DNA of 64,000 bases from Caldilinea sp. CFX5. Lineage in GTDB: Bacteria; Chloroflexota; Anaerolineae; Caldilineales; Caldilineaceae. The stretch spans positions 62,001 to 126,000 of the forward strand of contig QWII01000015.1 of the NCBI GenBank assembly GCA_021405325.1, read 5' to 3'. The notes under the pieces are model-generated. The model was not told the DNA's origin. It ran no database searches and saw nothing but the letters and a program-made list of their open reading frames with translations. The position numbers and the translations under genes were made by a program. This document shows positions 16,558-25,540 of this stretch, piece by piece. How positions within the stretch are numbered: the stretch's first letter is position 1; each line of letters starts with the position of its first letter.

Positions 16558-16707
16558 ATTCCCTGCTTCTTGTCTTCTTGTCTTTTATCCGCTTTCCGCC
16601 CGAAAGACCCCTTGCTTTAGCTATGGGGATGTAAGGGCGCAGACGGTACTCCGTCTGGATATAGTTTCAAGGCTGTACGAATATCTTTTTATATAAAATA
16701 TCCACAC

Positions 16708-16736
16708 TTGACATTTTGTATAAAATGCGATATACT
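16708..16736 (+). promoter_or_regulatory. tnpB promoter, near consensus
   Basis: TTGACA (16708-16713), a 17-base spacer, and TATACT (16731-16736). The ATG at 16743 is about seven bases past the -10, so the transcript would have almost no leader. Confidence 0.8.
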
Positions 16737-16742
16737 ACAGCT

Positions 16743-17918
16743 ATGAAAACGTACAAGTATCGTATCTACCCAACCAAAGCACAGGAGACAAGCCTTGAGC
16801 GGATGCTTGAGGAATGTCGCTGGCTGTACAATAAGATTTTGGAGACCCGCAAAAACTCCTATGAGCACCCGGGAATCTCCTTGGGTAATTACGATACGAT
16901 GGTCATGATTCCAGGCTGGAAAAAAGAACGTCCATCCTTGAAATCGGTTCATTCTCAGGTCTTGCAAAACGTGAATGTCCGTGTCGAACTGGCCTACCAA
17001 GCCTTTTTTCGTCGTGTCAAAGCAGGCGAAGACCCTGGCTACCCACGCTTCAAGGGACATGGTCGCTATGATTCGATGTGCTATCCTCAGTACGGCAATG
17101 GTGTACGGCTGGAAGGCAACATGCTGATCCTCTCTAAGCTTGGTAGCGTCAAAGTCAAACTGCACCGGGATTTGTGTGGTACGCCGAAAACGGTTTGCTT
17201 GCGCCGTAGTTCTACAGGTAAATGGTTTGTTACCTTTTCCTGTGTTTGCGAGTCTCAACCACTGCCCGATGAACTCAAGCGGATCGGCGTTGATGTTGGC
17301 ACCCAGTGGGTTCCCGAAACCTTTGCGACGCTCAGTAATGGGGAGAAGATCGCCAACCCGCGCTTTTTCAAGAAAGAGCAAGACGCGCTTGCCAAAGCCC
17401 AGCGCAAGATGAGTAAACTTGCTAAGGGTACACCCGAACGGGCCAGAGCGCGCAAGGTTGTTTCTCGCATTCATGAACGAATCACCAACAAGCGCACGGA
17501 TTTTGCTCATCAGCAGTCCCGCCGCTTGGTCAACACCTACGGCGTACTGGTCTTTGAAAAGCTGGCCGTAGTCGATATGATGTCGAATCACACTCAGGTC
17601 TTTGGCAACAAACTCAACAAGAGCATTGCTGACGTTGCTTGGAGCCAACTGGCACAGTTCGCAGCCTACAAAGCGGAAGATGCTGGTAGGTTGTTCTTGC
17701 AAGTTGACCCACGCAATACTAGCAAGAAATGCTCTCGTTGCCAGTCGATTGTTCCGAAAGACCTGAATGTCCGTACTCATGATTGTCCTCATTGCGGGTT
17801 GGTTCTCGACCGAGACCACAACGCCGCTATCAATATTCTCGCGCTGGGATTACAGAGCGTCAACGCCAGTTATCTGGATGAAGTTGTAGAAGCCCCCGGC
17901 TTTAGCCGTGGGGAGTAG
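16743..17918 (+). CDS. tnpB: TnpB family RNA-guided endonuclease
   Basis: A 391-residue OrfB/TnpB protein, ancestor-type of Cas12 nucleases. It cuts DNA under guidance of an RNA made from the element's right end. It has the N-terminal helix-turn-helix segment MKTYKYRIYPTKAQETSLER and the RuvC-like nuclease with Asp184 (IGVDVGTQ), Glu272 (LVFEKLAVVDM) and Asp358 (DRDHNAAINI). A zinc finger with Cys330, Cys333, Cys348 and Cys351 (CSRCQ, CPHCG) is inserted. All catalytic residues are present, so it may be active. The start at 16743 fits homologues and the promoter; an in-frame ATG nine codons upstream is less likely. The gene end overlaps the right-end hairpin. Confidence 0.93.
   Translation: MKTYKYRIYPTKAQETSLERMLEECRWLYNKILETRKNSYEHPGISLGNYDTMVMIPGWKKERPSLKSVHSQVLQNVNVRVELAYQAFFRRVKAGEDPGYPRFKGHGRYDSMCYPQYGNGVRLEGNMLILSKLGSVKVKLHRDLCGTPKTVCLRRSSTGKWFVTFSCVCESQPLPDELKRIGVDVGTQWVPETFATLSNGEKIANPRFFKKEQDALAKAQRKMSKLAKGTPERARARKVVSRIHERITNKRTDFAHQQSRRLVNTYGVLVFEKLAVVDMMSNHTQVFGNKLNKSIADVAWSQLAQFAAYKAEDAGRLFLQVDPRNTSKKCSRCQSIVPKDLNVRTHDCPHCGLVLDRDHNAAINILALGLQSVNASYLDEVVEAPGFSRGE
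17894..17913 (+). ncRNA. Right-end hairpin, likely part of the TnpB guide RNA region
   Basis: The stem CCCCGGC, loop TTTA, and GCC-GT-GGGG lie in the last codons of tnpB. In the family the guide RNA comes from the 3' end of tnpB and its flank, so the guide would begin beyond this point. The precise RNA ends cannot be seen. Confidence 0.4.
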
Positions 17919-18326
17919 TCACCTTGCCATCCGTTTATTCGCCTCAGCATCATCGGGCAGGAAAAGCAAGAGGAGCGCCGCCGCTGCCGCTGCCGGCTGT
18001 GGGCCATCGACACGCCCGACTTCTTCTTCACCCAGGATCAACCCACCTTGCACCACCACCCCATCGGGATCGACCCAGCCAAGCGCGCCCCCTTCAAAGA
18101 GACCATGACTATAAACCTGCCCGGTGGTGGTGAAGCGCCCCAACTCGCGTTCATCGTGGGCCGTTTTCCGAAAAACGTGACCCTGATCATCGACGCGGCC
18201 AACGACGACTCCTTGCCCCCACCGCAGCTTGTAAATCACCTGATCGGGGCCGATATAGCCCAGTTGCTCTTCGCCGTACTGACTTAGCTTAAAGATTTTG
18301 GTTTGTGTTTGTCCCGCGGTGCTCAT
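17919..18326 (-). CDS. Small beta-repeat protein (4-fold beta-flap-like)
   Basis: About 135 residues built of four or five similar short beta units: GYIGPDQVIYKL, GRVDDQGHVFR, GRFTTTGQVYSHG, GWVDPDGVVVQGG, GRVDG. This resembles the 4-fold beta flap proteins of unknown function. The C-terminus has an Ala/Leu-rich stretch that could touch the membrane. The start MSTAGQTQTK (18326) is preferred; an ATG eight codons upstream exists. The stop codon is immediately next to the end of tnpB, so the insertion may have altered its last residues. Confidence 0.55.
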   Translation of the reverse strand: MSTAGQTQTKIFKLSQYGEEQLGYIGPDQVIYKLRWGQGVVVGRVDDQGHVFRKTAHDERELGRFTTTGQVYSHGLFEGGALGWVDPDGVVVQGGLILGEEEVGRVDGPQPAAAAAALLLLFLPDDAEANKRMAR

Positions 18327-18350
18327 AGCCTGCTCACTTTCTCTGTTCAC

Positions 18351-18770
18351 GCTCCTGCCATTGTAAACGCAACCAGGCCATGACCAAAACTCAGTAACCC
18401 GCCGTCGTTCAGTCGCGTAGTCCAGCGTCGGCTTATGCTACTGCGATTACGTTGCGCTCTACCAAAACTAGCCAGCCAACCAACTAACTAACCAATTCAC
18501 CAAAAAATCTGCTTAATTTTGCTTTTCCCTGCAAAGAGATTGACCAAAGTAGCTGATTGTGGTACAACCTATGTGTAGCGGCGAACATTCACATACCAGG
18601 AAATTCGATCACTGTTCAGGTGTATAGCGTCCTTTCGCCGGCGCTTCGCTTACCACCAAACTATGACCAAGGCCGACCCGCCGCGGCTGCTGATCGACAG
18701 GTGATCGACAAAAGTCCGTTCTTCCAGCGCATCGCATTGTACTATCGCTCTGAAAATTTGGGGGGTCCAC
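18351..18770 (+). other. 420-bp intergenic stretch with candidate promoter at 18540-18568
   Basis: No gene seen. A promoter with TTGACC (18540-18545), a 17-base spacer and TACAAC (18563-18568) could drive the HHH protein and the giant surface protein, leaving a leader of about 200 bases. A small CCAACCAACTAACTAACC run lies near 18475. GGGGGG five bases before 18771 is the ribosome binding site. Confidence 0.45.
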
Positions 18771-19190
18771 ATGATCTTTTGGCTTGGTCTCTTTGCGGGC
18801 CTGATTATTGGTTGGCTCATTGAATGGATTATCGACTGGCGCTTCTGGCGGCAGGAACAGAATGTCAGTGTGGATGAAGAGAGTCGGCTCCGACGGGAAT
18901 TGGAAGCTGCTCGCCTTGAAATAAGCCGTCTGCAAAGCCAGGCGCCCGCACCTCCTGTTCCGGCGCCCGCCCCGGCGCGTCCGGACCACTTACCGGACAT
19001 TCATGGCATCGGCCAGGTCTATGCCAAACGGCTCAACGATGTCGGCATCTACACCTTTGCCCAACTGAGTGAACTCTCGGTCGAGCGCCTGCGCGAGATC
19101 ATCCAACCGCAGGAGTGGCAATCGCTCGATTTTGCATCATGGATCACCCAAGCCCGCACCTTCGCCCAAAAAGCCCAAAAAGGCAGCTAA
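18771..19190 (+). CDS. Membrane-anchored helix-hairpin-helix protein
   Basis: A 139-residue protein. It has an N-terminal membrane helix (FWLGLFAGLIIGWLIEWII), a short coiled coil (RLRRELEAARLEISRLQ), a Pro/Ala linker, then an HHH domain of the flap-endonuclease-like/DUF4332 type (LPDIHGIGQVYAKRLNDVG, then SELSVERLREII). Such domains bind DNA or mediate protein contacts. It is separated by three bases from the giant surface-protein gene, so the two are one transcription unit. Confidence 0.75.
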   Translation: MIFWLGLFAGLIIGWLIEWIIDWRFWRQEQNVSVDEESRLRRELEAARLEISRLQSQAPAPPVPAPAPARPDHLPDIHGIGQVYAKRLNDVGIYTFAQLSELSVERLREIIQPQEWQSLDFASWITQARTFAQKAQKGS

Positions 19191-19193
19191 GTT

Positions 19194-22100
19194 ATGCCCA
19201 GATTCCGCAACCCACAAGCCGTCCAACGGCGTGACCTGTCCAAGTTATACACGCTGCTTGCCCTGATCGCTGGTTTTATTATCTTCCTGATTGCGCGCGG
19301 CTGCCAAAATATGCGCGCCGATTTGACCGGTAGCGCCACTCCTGTCCCCACCTATACCTTTGATCTCGCCATTGTGCGCCCGGTCATGATCGCACCGGCC
19401 AGCTCTGCGATCACGGTGATTACCGACACCCTTACCATTGCCGGCGCCGGTTCGCCCAATTCACGCCTGCAACTGTTGCAGAACAGTGCGCCGATTGCCA
19501 CCCTCACCGTCGATCCGGCGGGGCAGTGGCAGACAACGGTGAGCATTACGGAAGATGGCGATTACACCTTTGTCGCACAGGCGTTAGATGCCAACAACGC
19601 CGTGTTGAGTGAAGCGCAACCGCTCACCCTGGTGATTGCCGTCCCCACGGCCACCCCGACCCCAATCCCAACCGCCACCCCGATTCCAACGGCAACCTTT
19701 ACGCCCACCCCCGTTCCCACCCGACCGCCGCTTTCGGTGGAATCGCTGGTCTTTGATCTGGCGGAACAACCGAGCCTGGTGCGGATGACGGGCGCCGGGG
19801 CGCCGGGGGTGGTGGCCCAACTGTTGGCCAACGCAACGATCATCAACACCACCACCGTTGGGCTGGATGGTTCCTGGTCATTGATCACGCCACTGGAAAA
19901 CCCCACTGAATATGACATCGGTCTGACGGCCTTGCTCACCGACGGGCAAGCGGTCGCGGTGACTGTACCCATGAACGCGCTGGTGCTCGCCTTGCCTACC
20001 GCCACCGAAACCGCCACGGTCGCACCGACGGCCACACCGACACCGGTCGCGACGCCAACCATCCCGGCGCCCAGCGTCGGTGACTTTAGCTTTACCCGCG
20101 GTGTGACTACCACCACCGTCACCCTCACCGGCAGTGGTCAACCGGAGAGCCAATTGCAGGTGCTGGTAGCCGATACGCTGGTCGCTACCACGACCATCAA
20201 CGCCCAGGGCGTCTGGACCGTGACCGCACCATTGGGCGGCCCCGGCGGGTACGGCCTCACCGTGCAAGCGTTGGCGGCTGATGGCGCCGTTGTCGCCAGT
20301 GCGCCGTTGCAGTTGATCGTCGCCCCGCCCGCAGCAACCGACACCCCCACGCCCGCACCGGTTGTCACCGCCACACCGACGCGCCTGCCGCCCGCTTTTG
20401 AAATTTCAAAGAGCGCCTTACAGGTAGGTGAGGCGCTGCAACTGCGCGGGCGCGGCCTGCCTGGCGAACTGATCGAAGTGATTGTCGGCGGCAACGTGAT
20501 CGGCAGTACAACGGTGCAACCCGACGGCTCCTTCACTTTTAACCTGAATTTTACTTCGCCTGGTGTGCAGTATATCGGCATCCGTGCCGTTAACGCAGCC
20601 GGTGAACCGCTTGTCGGGCGCACCTTTGCCTACATTGTCGTCAACCCGGCGCCTACGGCCACCCCCACCGTTACCGCGACGCCATTGCCCACCGCCACTG
20701 AAACCGCAACGGAGACGGCCACTGCCGTCGCTACGGAAACGGCTACGGTCGCCCCAACCGCTACCGAAACTGTCACAGCGACGGCTGCGCCGACCACTAC
20801 TGCGACTGTGACGGCAGCGCCGGTGGTGACCGCGGCCACACCCGGTATCACCGCAACAGCCCCACTGACGGCGGCACTAGCGCCCACGGCCACCATCGTT
20901 TCGACGGTGACGACGGGCGCGGCAACGGTCGCACCGGCGACAGCCACCGTGACGGCAACAACAACCGTTACCGTGGTGGAAATGAATGCGGCGGCAGCAA
21001 CCCTGACCGTCACAACGCCCAGTGCGACTGCCGCTGCAACCACCGTCGCCACGGCAACGGCGACCGCCACGCCATTGCCGACCGCTACTACGACCCCCGC
21101 GCCGACGGATACCGCAACGGCGACAGCTACCGATACACCGGCGCCGACGGATACGGCCACACCATTGCCAACGGACACAGCAACGGCGGCGCCAACCAAC
21201 ACAGCCACTGATACGCCTGCGCCGACCGATACAGCAACACCTGTGCCAACCGATACAGCCACGGACACACCAGCGCCGACTGATACAGCAACACCTGTAC
21301 CAACCGATACAGCGACCGCTACCAATACGCCGGCGCCAACTGCCACGGCGACCGCTACGGATACACCGGCGCCAACGGCTACGCCAACCGCCACCGCAAC
21401 CGATACGGCCACGCCACGCCCAACGGCGACCGCAACAGCCTCCGCCACCCCGACCCCTGTGCCAACGGCAACCGCAACGGCCACAGCCACGCGTGTGCGG
21501 CCAACCTTTACGCTTTCTGCCACCACGTTGCAAGTGAGCCAACTCCTCACGGTGACCGGGCAAGGCGCACCGGGCGAGACGATTGAGTTGATTGTCGGCA
21601 ATACCGTCTTGGAACGCACACAGGCCGCTGCCGACGGGGCTTTTGCGTTTGATCTGGCCTTTGCTTCGCCAGGAGTGCAATTTTTGACCGTGCGTGCTGT
21701 GGATGCCGCCGGGAATGCGCTGCTTGGCAACAGCGTCGCCTATATCATCGTCAACCCGGAACCGACGCCGACCTCAACCGCTGTGCCACCCCAGGCTGAT
21801 ATTGACCGCTTGCGCAATGGTCTGGTCGTGCGTGCGGAAACGCAACTTACGGGGCGAGGCGAACCAGGCGCAACGGTGCGCCTTTTGCTGGGCGATCAGG
21901 TGATCAGCGAAGGCAAGGTTGCGGCTGACGGGCGGTGGGTTTTGCCCCTTTCCGTCAGCCGCGCCGGTCAATATGCGTTGAGTGTGCAACTGGTCGATAG
22001 CGCCGGCGTCGTCATTGCCACTGCGACGCCGCTGGCCTTTACCGTTTTGGCGCCGACGCCCACTGCCACCGATCCACCGACGGCGACTGCCACCGCAACA

Positions 22101-24521
22101 ACCACGCCCACGCCAAGACCAACTGCCACCGCTACGGCAACGCCAACCGCCATCCCGACACCGACCAATACCCCAACCGCAACCCCAACCTATACACCGA
22201 CCAGTACGCCGACCCATACGCCGATTGCACCGACCTGTACCTTCTCCGCCGTACAGCTTACCATGGGGGATCCCCTGACCATTACGGGGCGCGGGGAGCC
22301 TAACACCCAGGCGCAACTCATCATCGGCGGTGAACCTTACGCAACCATGCCCATCGATCAGGCCGGTACATTCAGCACAACGCTCCGTTTTGCCGGGGGC
22401 GGCATACAATACATTGGTTGTCAGGGCGTTGATGCGGCCGGGAATGTGATCGCCAGTCAAAGCGCCGCTTATGAGACCGCTACCCCCACCCCAACCGCTA
22501 CCCCACAGCCAACGGCCACCGCCACGCCTACAGTGACGCCTACAGTGACGCCTACCTTCACCAATACGGCCACGCCGCGCCCAACAGCGACCGCCACCAT
22601 AACCCCCACCCCAACCAATACTGCGACGGCCACGTCTACGGCAACGCCAACGCCGCTCCCGCCCACTTGTCTGGTTGAGGAGCCGCAACAGATGGTCGGC
22701 GAACCGGTGGTGATTACCGGCAGCGGCGCGCCCAATACGGCTGTGGAGGTCATTGCCGGCGAACAGCTTCTTACCACGACAACTGTGGCGGCGAGCGGGC
22801 GCTTTAGCTACACGGTTACCTTTGTCACGCCGGGGATTCAATATATTGCATGCCGCGCCGTTGGCCAGACCCAACCGGTGCGTCTGATTTCCTATATTTT
22901 TGTGCGTCCCCAACCGACCAGTACGCCGACCGTCACGCCCAGCCCCACTCCCGTGCCAACGGCCACCGCGACCATGACGCCGACCGCAACACCGACCCCT
23001 ATTCCCACGGCCACGCCGACGCCGACGGCTACCCCAACACTGACACCCACCGCGACGGCAACGCATACCGCCACGCCGCTGCCGACCAATACAGCGACGG
23101 CGACCGCCACCGCTACCGCCACCGCTACCGCAACGCCGATTCCAACGCCAACGGCGACCGCCACCGCTACCGCCACGGCGACCGCCACCGTAACCCCGGT
23201 TCCGACACCGACGGCCACACCAACCCCGCCGCCGACGCCAACCGCCACCGCCACGGCGACCCCGATCCCAACGCCGACGGTCACCAATACGCCGGTCGTG
23301 CCGCAATGCTCTCTGGCCACAGCCCAACTTACCGTTGGTGATCCGTTGCTTGTCATCGGCCACGGTGAACCGGCGAGCGCAGTACAAATTCTGGTAGGCG
23401 GCCAGGTGTTGGATACCGTTGCCGCCGACGCCACCGGTAACTTTACGGCGACTGTGCAATTTGCCGGCGCCGGCGTGCAATATATTGCCTGTCAACGCGC
23501 CGATGGACAGGCGCGCGCGCCAATGGGCAACCTTGCCGGTTATGTCATCGTGTTGGCGCCGACAGCCACACCGACGGCGACGGCTACCCCAACGCCATTG
23601 CCCACGGCCACCCCCACGGCAACGGCGACCCCCACCAGCACCAATACGCCGATCCCGACCGACACGCCGACCCCCAGACCGACGGCGATGCCAACCGCAA
23701 CCGAGACCCCGACCCCTAGTCCAACGGCCACGCCGGAACCGACCAATACGCCAACGGCTACCAATAGCGCCACAGCGGAGCCAACGGCCACCCCCACCGT
23801 AACCAACACGGCCACCGCAGAACCGACCAATACGCCGGCCGTTACCAATACGCCGCGCCCAACCAACAGCCCGACGGCTACGCACACGCCGGCGCCAACT
23901 GATACGCCGACTGCCACCAACACGGCAACCGCCGCACCAACCAATACACCAACCAATACAGCAGAACCAACCAACACGTCGACTGTCACAAAGACGGCCA
24001 CCGTAGAACCAACCGCCACCGCGACCGAAACGGCGACGCCGGCGCCGACCGCCACTGCAACGCCACTGCCAACGGCGACCAATACCGCTACCGTCCAACC
24101 GACCAATACGCCGACGGCCACCAATTCGCCGGCGCCAACCGCGACAGAGCCGCCAACTGTCGTCCCAACCGCCACGGCCATGCCGACAGCAGCCGCCACT
24201 GCTACGGCTACCCAAGCCGCACCGTCAACGAGCGCGATCACCATGACAATGCCACTTACGGGTGCAGCTCCAGTCACAGCTACGATTGGTATCACTGGTG
24301 TTGATCGGCTTACAGCCACGGCGACCCTGACTGAGAGCGCCATGCTGACCGCTACAGCCGAACGAACACCGGCGGTGCGACCAGGCCAACTGCCCCATAC
24401 CGGCCAAGCCTTTGGCGCGCTGGATAGCCGCAGCCTCAGCGTTTTGTTGCTGCTCTTCCTGCTCATCGTCAGCGCCGGGCTATGGGATCGCCGCCGTTTG
24501 GGCAAATGGGGAAGTAGCTGA
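19194..24521 (+). CDS. Giant Thr/Pro-rich surface protein with nine Ig-like modules and LPHTG anchor
   Basis: A 1775-residue exported protein. A membrane helix lies at about 22-40 (LLALIAGFIIFLIARGC). Nine Ig-like modules of about 80 residues follow, each with a VTGxGxPG-type turn and a DGxF/W strand. They begin near residues 80, 180, 290, 400, 770, 860, 1020, 1160 and 1370, and are joined by stretches of TxTxTP repeats; the longest linkers lie at about 485-765 and 1460-1720. Modules 4, 5 and 7-9 share SPGVQYIG-like ends, and modules 7-9 contain paired Cys. The C-terminus carries LPHTG, a hydrophobic helix (LSVLLLLFLLIVSAGLW) and RRR, a classic sortase signal. Probably a stalk-like adhesin or wall protein, with the linkers possibly glycosylated. 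No sortase is in the window. Confidence 0.8.
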   Translation: MPRFRNPQAVQRRDLSKLYTLLALIAGFIIFLIARGCQNMRADLTGSATPVPTYTFDLAIVRPVMIAPASSAITVITDTLTIAGAGSPNSRLQLLQNSAPIATLTVDPAGQWQTTVSITEDGDYTFVAQALDANNAVLSEAQPLTLVIAVPTATPTPIPTATPIPTATFTPTPVPTRPPLSVESLVFDLAEQPSLVRMTGAGAPGVVAQLLANATIINTTTVGLDGSWSLITPLENPTEYDIGLTALLTDGQAVAVTVPMNALVLALPTATETATVAPTATPTPVATPTIPAPSVGDFSFTRGVTTTTVTLTGSGQPESQLQVLVADTLVATTTINAQGVWTVTAPLGGPGGYGLTVQALAADGAVVASAPLQLIVAPPAATDTPTPAPVVTATPTRLPPAFEISKSALQVGEALQLRGRGLPGELIEVIVGGNVIGSTTVQPDGSFTFNLNFTSPGVQYIGIRAVNAAGEPLVGRTFAYIVVNPAPTATPTVTATPLPTATETATETATAVATETATVAPTATETVTATAAPTTTATVTAAPVVTAATPGITATAPLTAALAPTATIVSTVTTGAATVAPATATVTATTTVTVVEMNAAAATLTVTTPSATAAATTVATATATATPLPTATTTPAPTDTATATATDTPAPTDTATPLPTDTATAAPTNTATDTPAPTDTATPVPTDTATDTPAPTDTATPVPTDTATATNTPAPTATATATDTPAPTATPTATATDTATPRPTATATASATPTPVPTATATATATRVRPTFTLSATTLQVSQLLTVTGQGAPGETIELIVGNTVLERTQAAADGAFAFDLAFASPGVQFLTVRAVDAAGNALLGNSVAYIIVNPEPTPTSTAVPPQADIDRLRNGLVVRAETQLTGRGEPGATVRLLLGDQVISEGKVAADGRWVLPLSVSRAGQYALSVQLVDSAGVVIATATPLAFTVLAPTPTATDPPTATATATTTPTPRPTATATATPTAIPTPTNTPTATPTYTPTSTPTHTPIAPTCTFSAVQLTMGDPLTITGRGEPNTQAQLIIGGEPYATMPIDQAGTFSTTLRFAGGGIQYIGCQGVDAAGNVIASQSAAYETATPTPTATPQPTATATPTVTPTVTPTFTNTATPRPTATATITPTPTNTATATSTATPTPLPPTCLVEEPQQMVGEPVVITGSGAPNTAVEVIAGEQLLTTTTVAASGRFSYTVTFVTPGIQYIACRAVGQTQPVRLISYIFVRPQPTSTPTVTPSPTPVPTATATMTPTATPTPIPTATPTPTATPTLTPTATATHTATPLPTNTATATATATATATATPIPTPTATATATATATATVTPVPTPTATPTPPPTPTATATATPIPTPTVTNTPVVPQCSLATAQLTVGDPLLVIGHGEPASAVQILVGGQVLDTVAADATGNFTATVQFAGAGVQYIACQRADGQARAPMGNLAGYVIVLAPTATPTATATPTPLPTATPTATATPTSTNTPIPTDTPTPRPTAMPTATETPTPSPTATPEPTNTPTATNSATAEPTATPTVTNTATAEPTNTPAVTNTPRPTNSPTATHTPAPTDTPTATNTATAAPTNTPTNTAEPTNTSTVTKTATVEPTATATETATPAPTATATPLPTATNTATVQPTNTPTATNSPAPTATEPPTVVPTATAMPTAAATATATQAAPSTSAITMTMPLTGAAPVTATIGITGVDRLTATATLTESAMLTATAERTPAVRPGQLPHTGQAFGALDSRSLSVLLLLFLLIVSAGLWDRRRLGKWGSS

Positions 24522-24564
24522 CAGCATCCGGTCGCCGTCGCGATTAGGCTAAGGAGCAACTACG

Positions 24565-25368
24565 ATTAACGTTGAAGAAATTCGGGTCAACAATTGGCAT
24601 GAACTGAATGAGCAACTCTATGCCCGCGCCTGGCAGGAGCAGATCCGGCGTTACCGGTCGTCCTATGTCTATCGCGGGTTGCCGGACATTGGGTATGATC
24701 TGCAGACGAGTTTGATGCGCTTGGGTGGGGCTTATGCGAATCTGGAAGGCCCCATGTTGCGCACCTTTCGCCGCTATGCCCAGCGCAGCGCCGTCCCCGG
24801 CGACTCGATCTGGAACTGGTTGGCGGTGGCGCAACATCATGGTCTACCTACGCGCTTGTTGGACTGGACTTACTCGCCCTTTGTGGCGCTCCACTTTGCC
24901 ACCCAGGATGTCGCCACCTTTGACCGCGACGGCATTATCTTATGCATCGACTATGTTGGGGCCAGCGAGTTTTTACCACCCTGTCTGAATGCCATTTTGG
25001 AAGAAGAGGACGCCGCCGTCTTCACCACCGAGATGCTCAACCGGATTGCGAAAACCTTAGCCGAGTTTGGTAAGCTGGCGGAAGAACCCTTTGTCGCCTT
25101 TTTAGAGCCGCCGGCCTTGGATGATCGGATCACCAACCAATATGCCCTCTTCTCGCTCATGTCCAGCGCCACCGCTAGTCTGGATGATTGGATCCGCCAA
25201 CATCCTAACTTCTACCGCCGCATTATCATCCCCGCGGCCCTCAAATGGGAAGTGCGCGACAAACTCGACCAGGCCAACATCACCGAACGCGTTCTTTTCC
25301 CTGGGCTTGACGGTCTCAGCCGCTGGCTAAAACGGTACTATAGTCCGGGACCGGTGAATGGGCGATAG
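24565..25368 (+). CDS. FRG domain protein, apparent ATT start
   Basis: About 267 residues with the FRG domain: WHELNEQLYARAW, SSYVYRGLPDIG, RTFRRYAQ, and the hallmark AQHHGLPTRLLDWTYSPFVA. The domain is often found in phage-defence and toxin-like contexts but its activity is unknown. The reading frame opens just after a stop at 24550-24552 and contains no ATG, GTG or TTG ahead of the domain. AAGGAG (24551-24556) stands exactly eight bases before ATT at 24565, so ATT is the likely initiator; the next ATG in frame (24679) would cut into the domain. Confidence 0.75.
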   Translation: MNVEEIRVNNWHELNEQLYARAWQEQIRRYRSSYVYRGLPDIGYDLQTSLMRLGGAYANLEGPMLRTFRRYAQRSAVPGDSIWNWLAVAQHHGLPTRLLDWTYSPFVALHFATQDVATFDRDGIILCIDYVGASEFLPPCLNAILEEEDAAVFTTEMLNRIAKTLAEFGKLAEEPFVAFLEPPALDDRITNQYALFSLMSSATASLDDWIRQHPNFYRRIIIPAALKWEVRDKLDQANITERVLFPGLDGLSRWLKRYYSPGPVNGR

Positions 25369-25396
25369 TTGGTTGGCGTAAACAGTGTAAGGTGAT

Positions 25397-25540
25397 TTGC
25401 CGCTTTGTTTAGATGTAATACAACTTATGAAAGCGTAACTTCCTCTGTGGTGAATCGTCAACAGAGATAGTCTACCTGTTCAACGATGCTCACCGCACCA
25501 TGAGATCGCAATTATATCTCTGTGAAGGGAAGTACGCTTT
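25397..25540 (+). promoter_or_regulatory. Candidate promoter and two-step leader hairpin of the beta-propeller gene
   Basis: TTGCCG (25397-25402), 16 bases, TACAAC (25419-25424) is a weak promoter. AAAGCGTAACTTCC near 25430 pairs, with one bulged base, with GGAAGTACGCTTT just before the ATG; inside it ACAGAGATA (25461-25469) pairs with 25515-25523. The hairpin would cover the AGGGAAG ribosome site. Confidence 0.4.

Larger units (their letters stand above)
16606..17914 (+). mobile_element. Solitary TnpB element (IS200/IS605-like, no TnpA)
   Basis: Both ends carry a similar hairpin: the left is CCCCTTGCTTTAGCTATGGGG (16608-16628, split here as CCCC-TTGCTTTAGCTAT-GGGG), the right CCCC-GGCTTTAGCCGT-GGGG (17894-17913). 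Between them lies one tnpB gene. No Y1 transposase TnpA is present, so movement would need help in trans. It lies between the hydrolase gene and the small gene at 17919. Confidence 0.75.

Noticed and set aside
16689..17819. 376-codon frame opposite tnpB
   Set aside because: Antisense of a gene with complete RuvC and zinc-finger motifs.
20630..21730. Reverse-strand Val/Ala-rich frame and apparent direct-repeat array
   Set aside because: Repeats are codons of the TxTxTP linker; spacers are not unique and no CRISPR repeat palindrome is present.
21774..24215. Long reverse-strand frame opposite the surface protein
   Set aside because: Shadow of the Thr-Pro repeats; Gly/Arg-rich with no domain.
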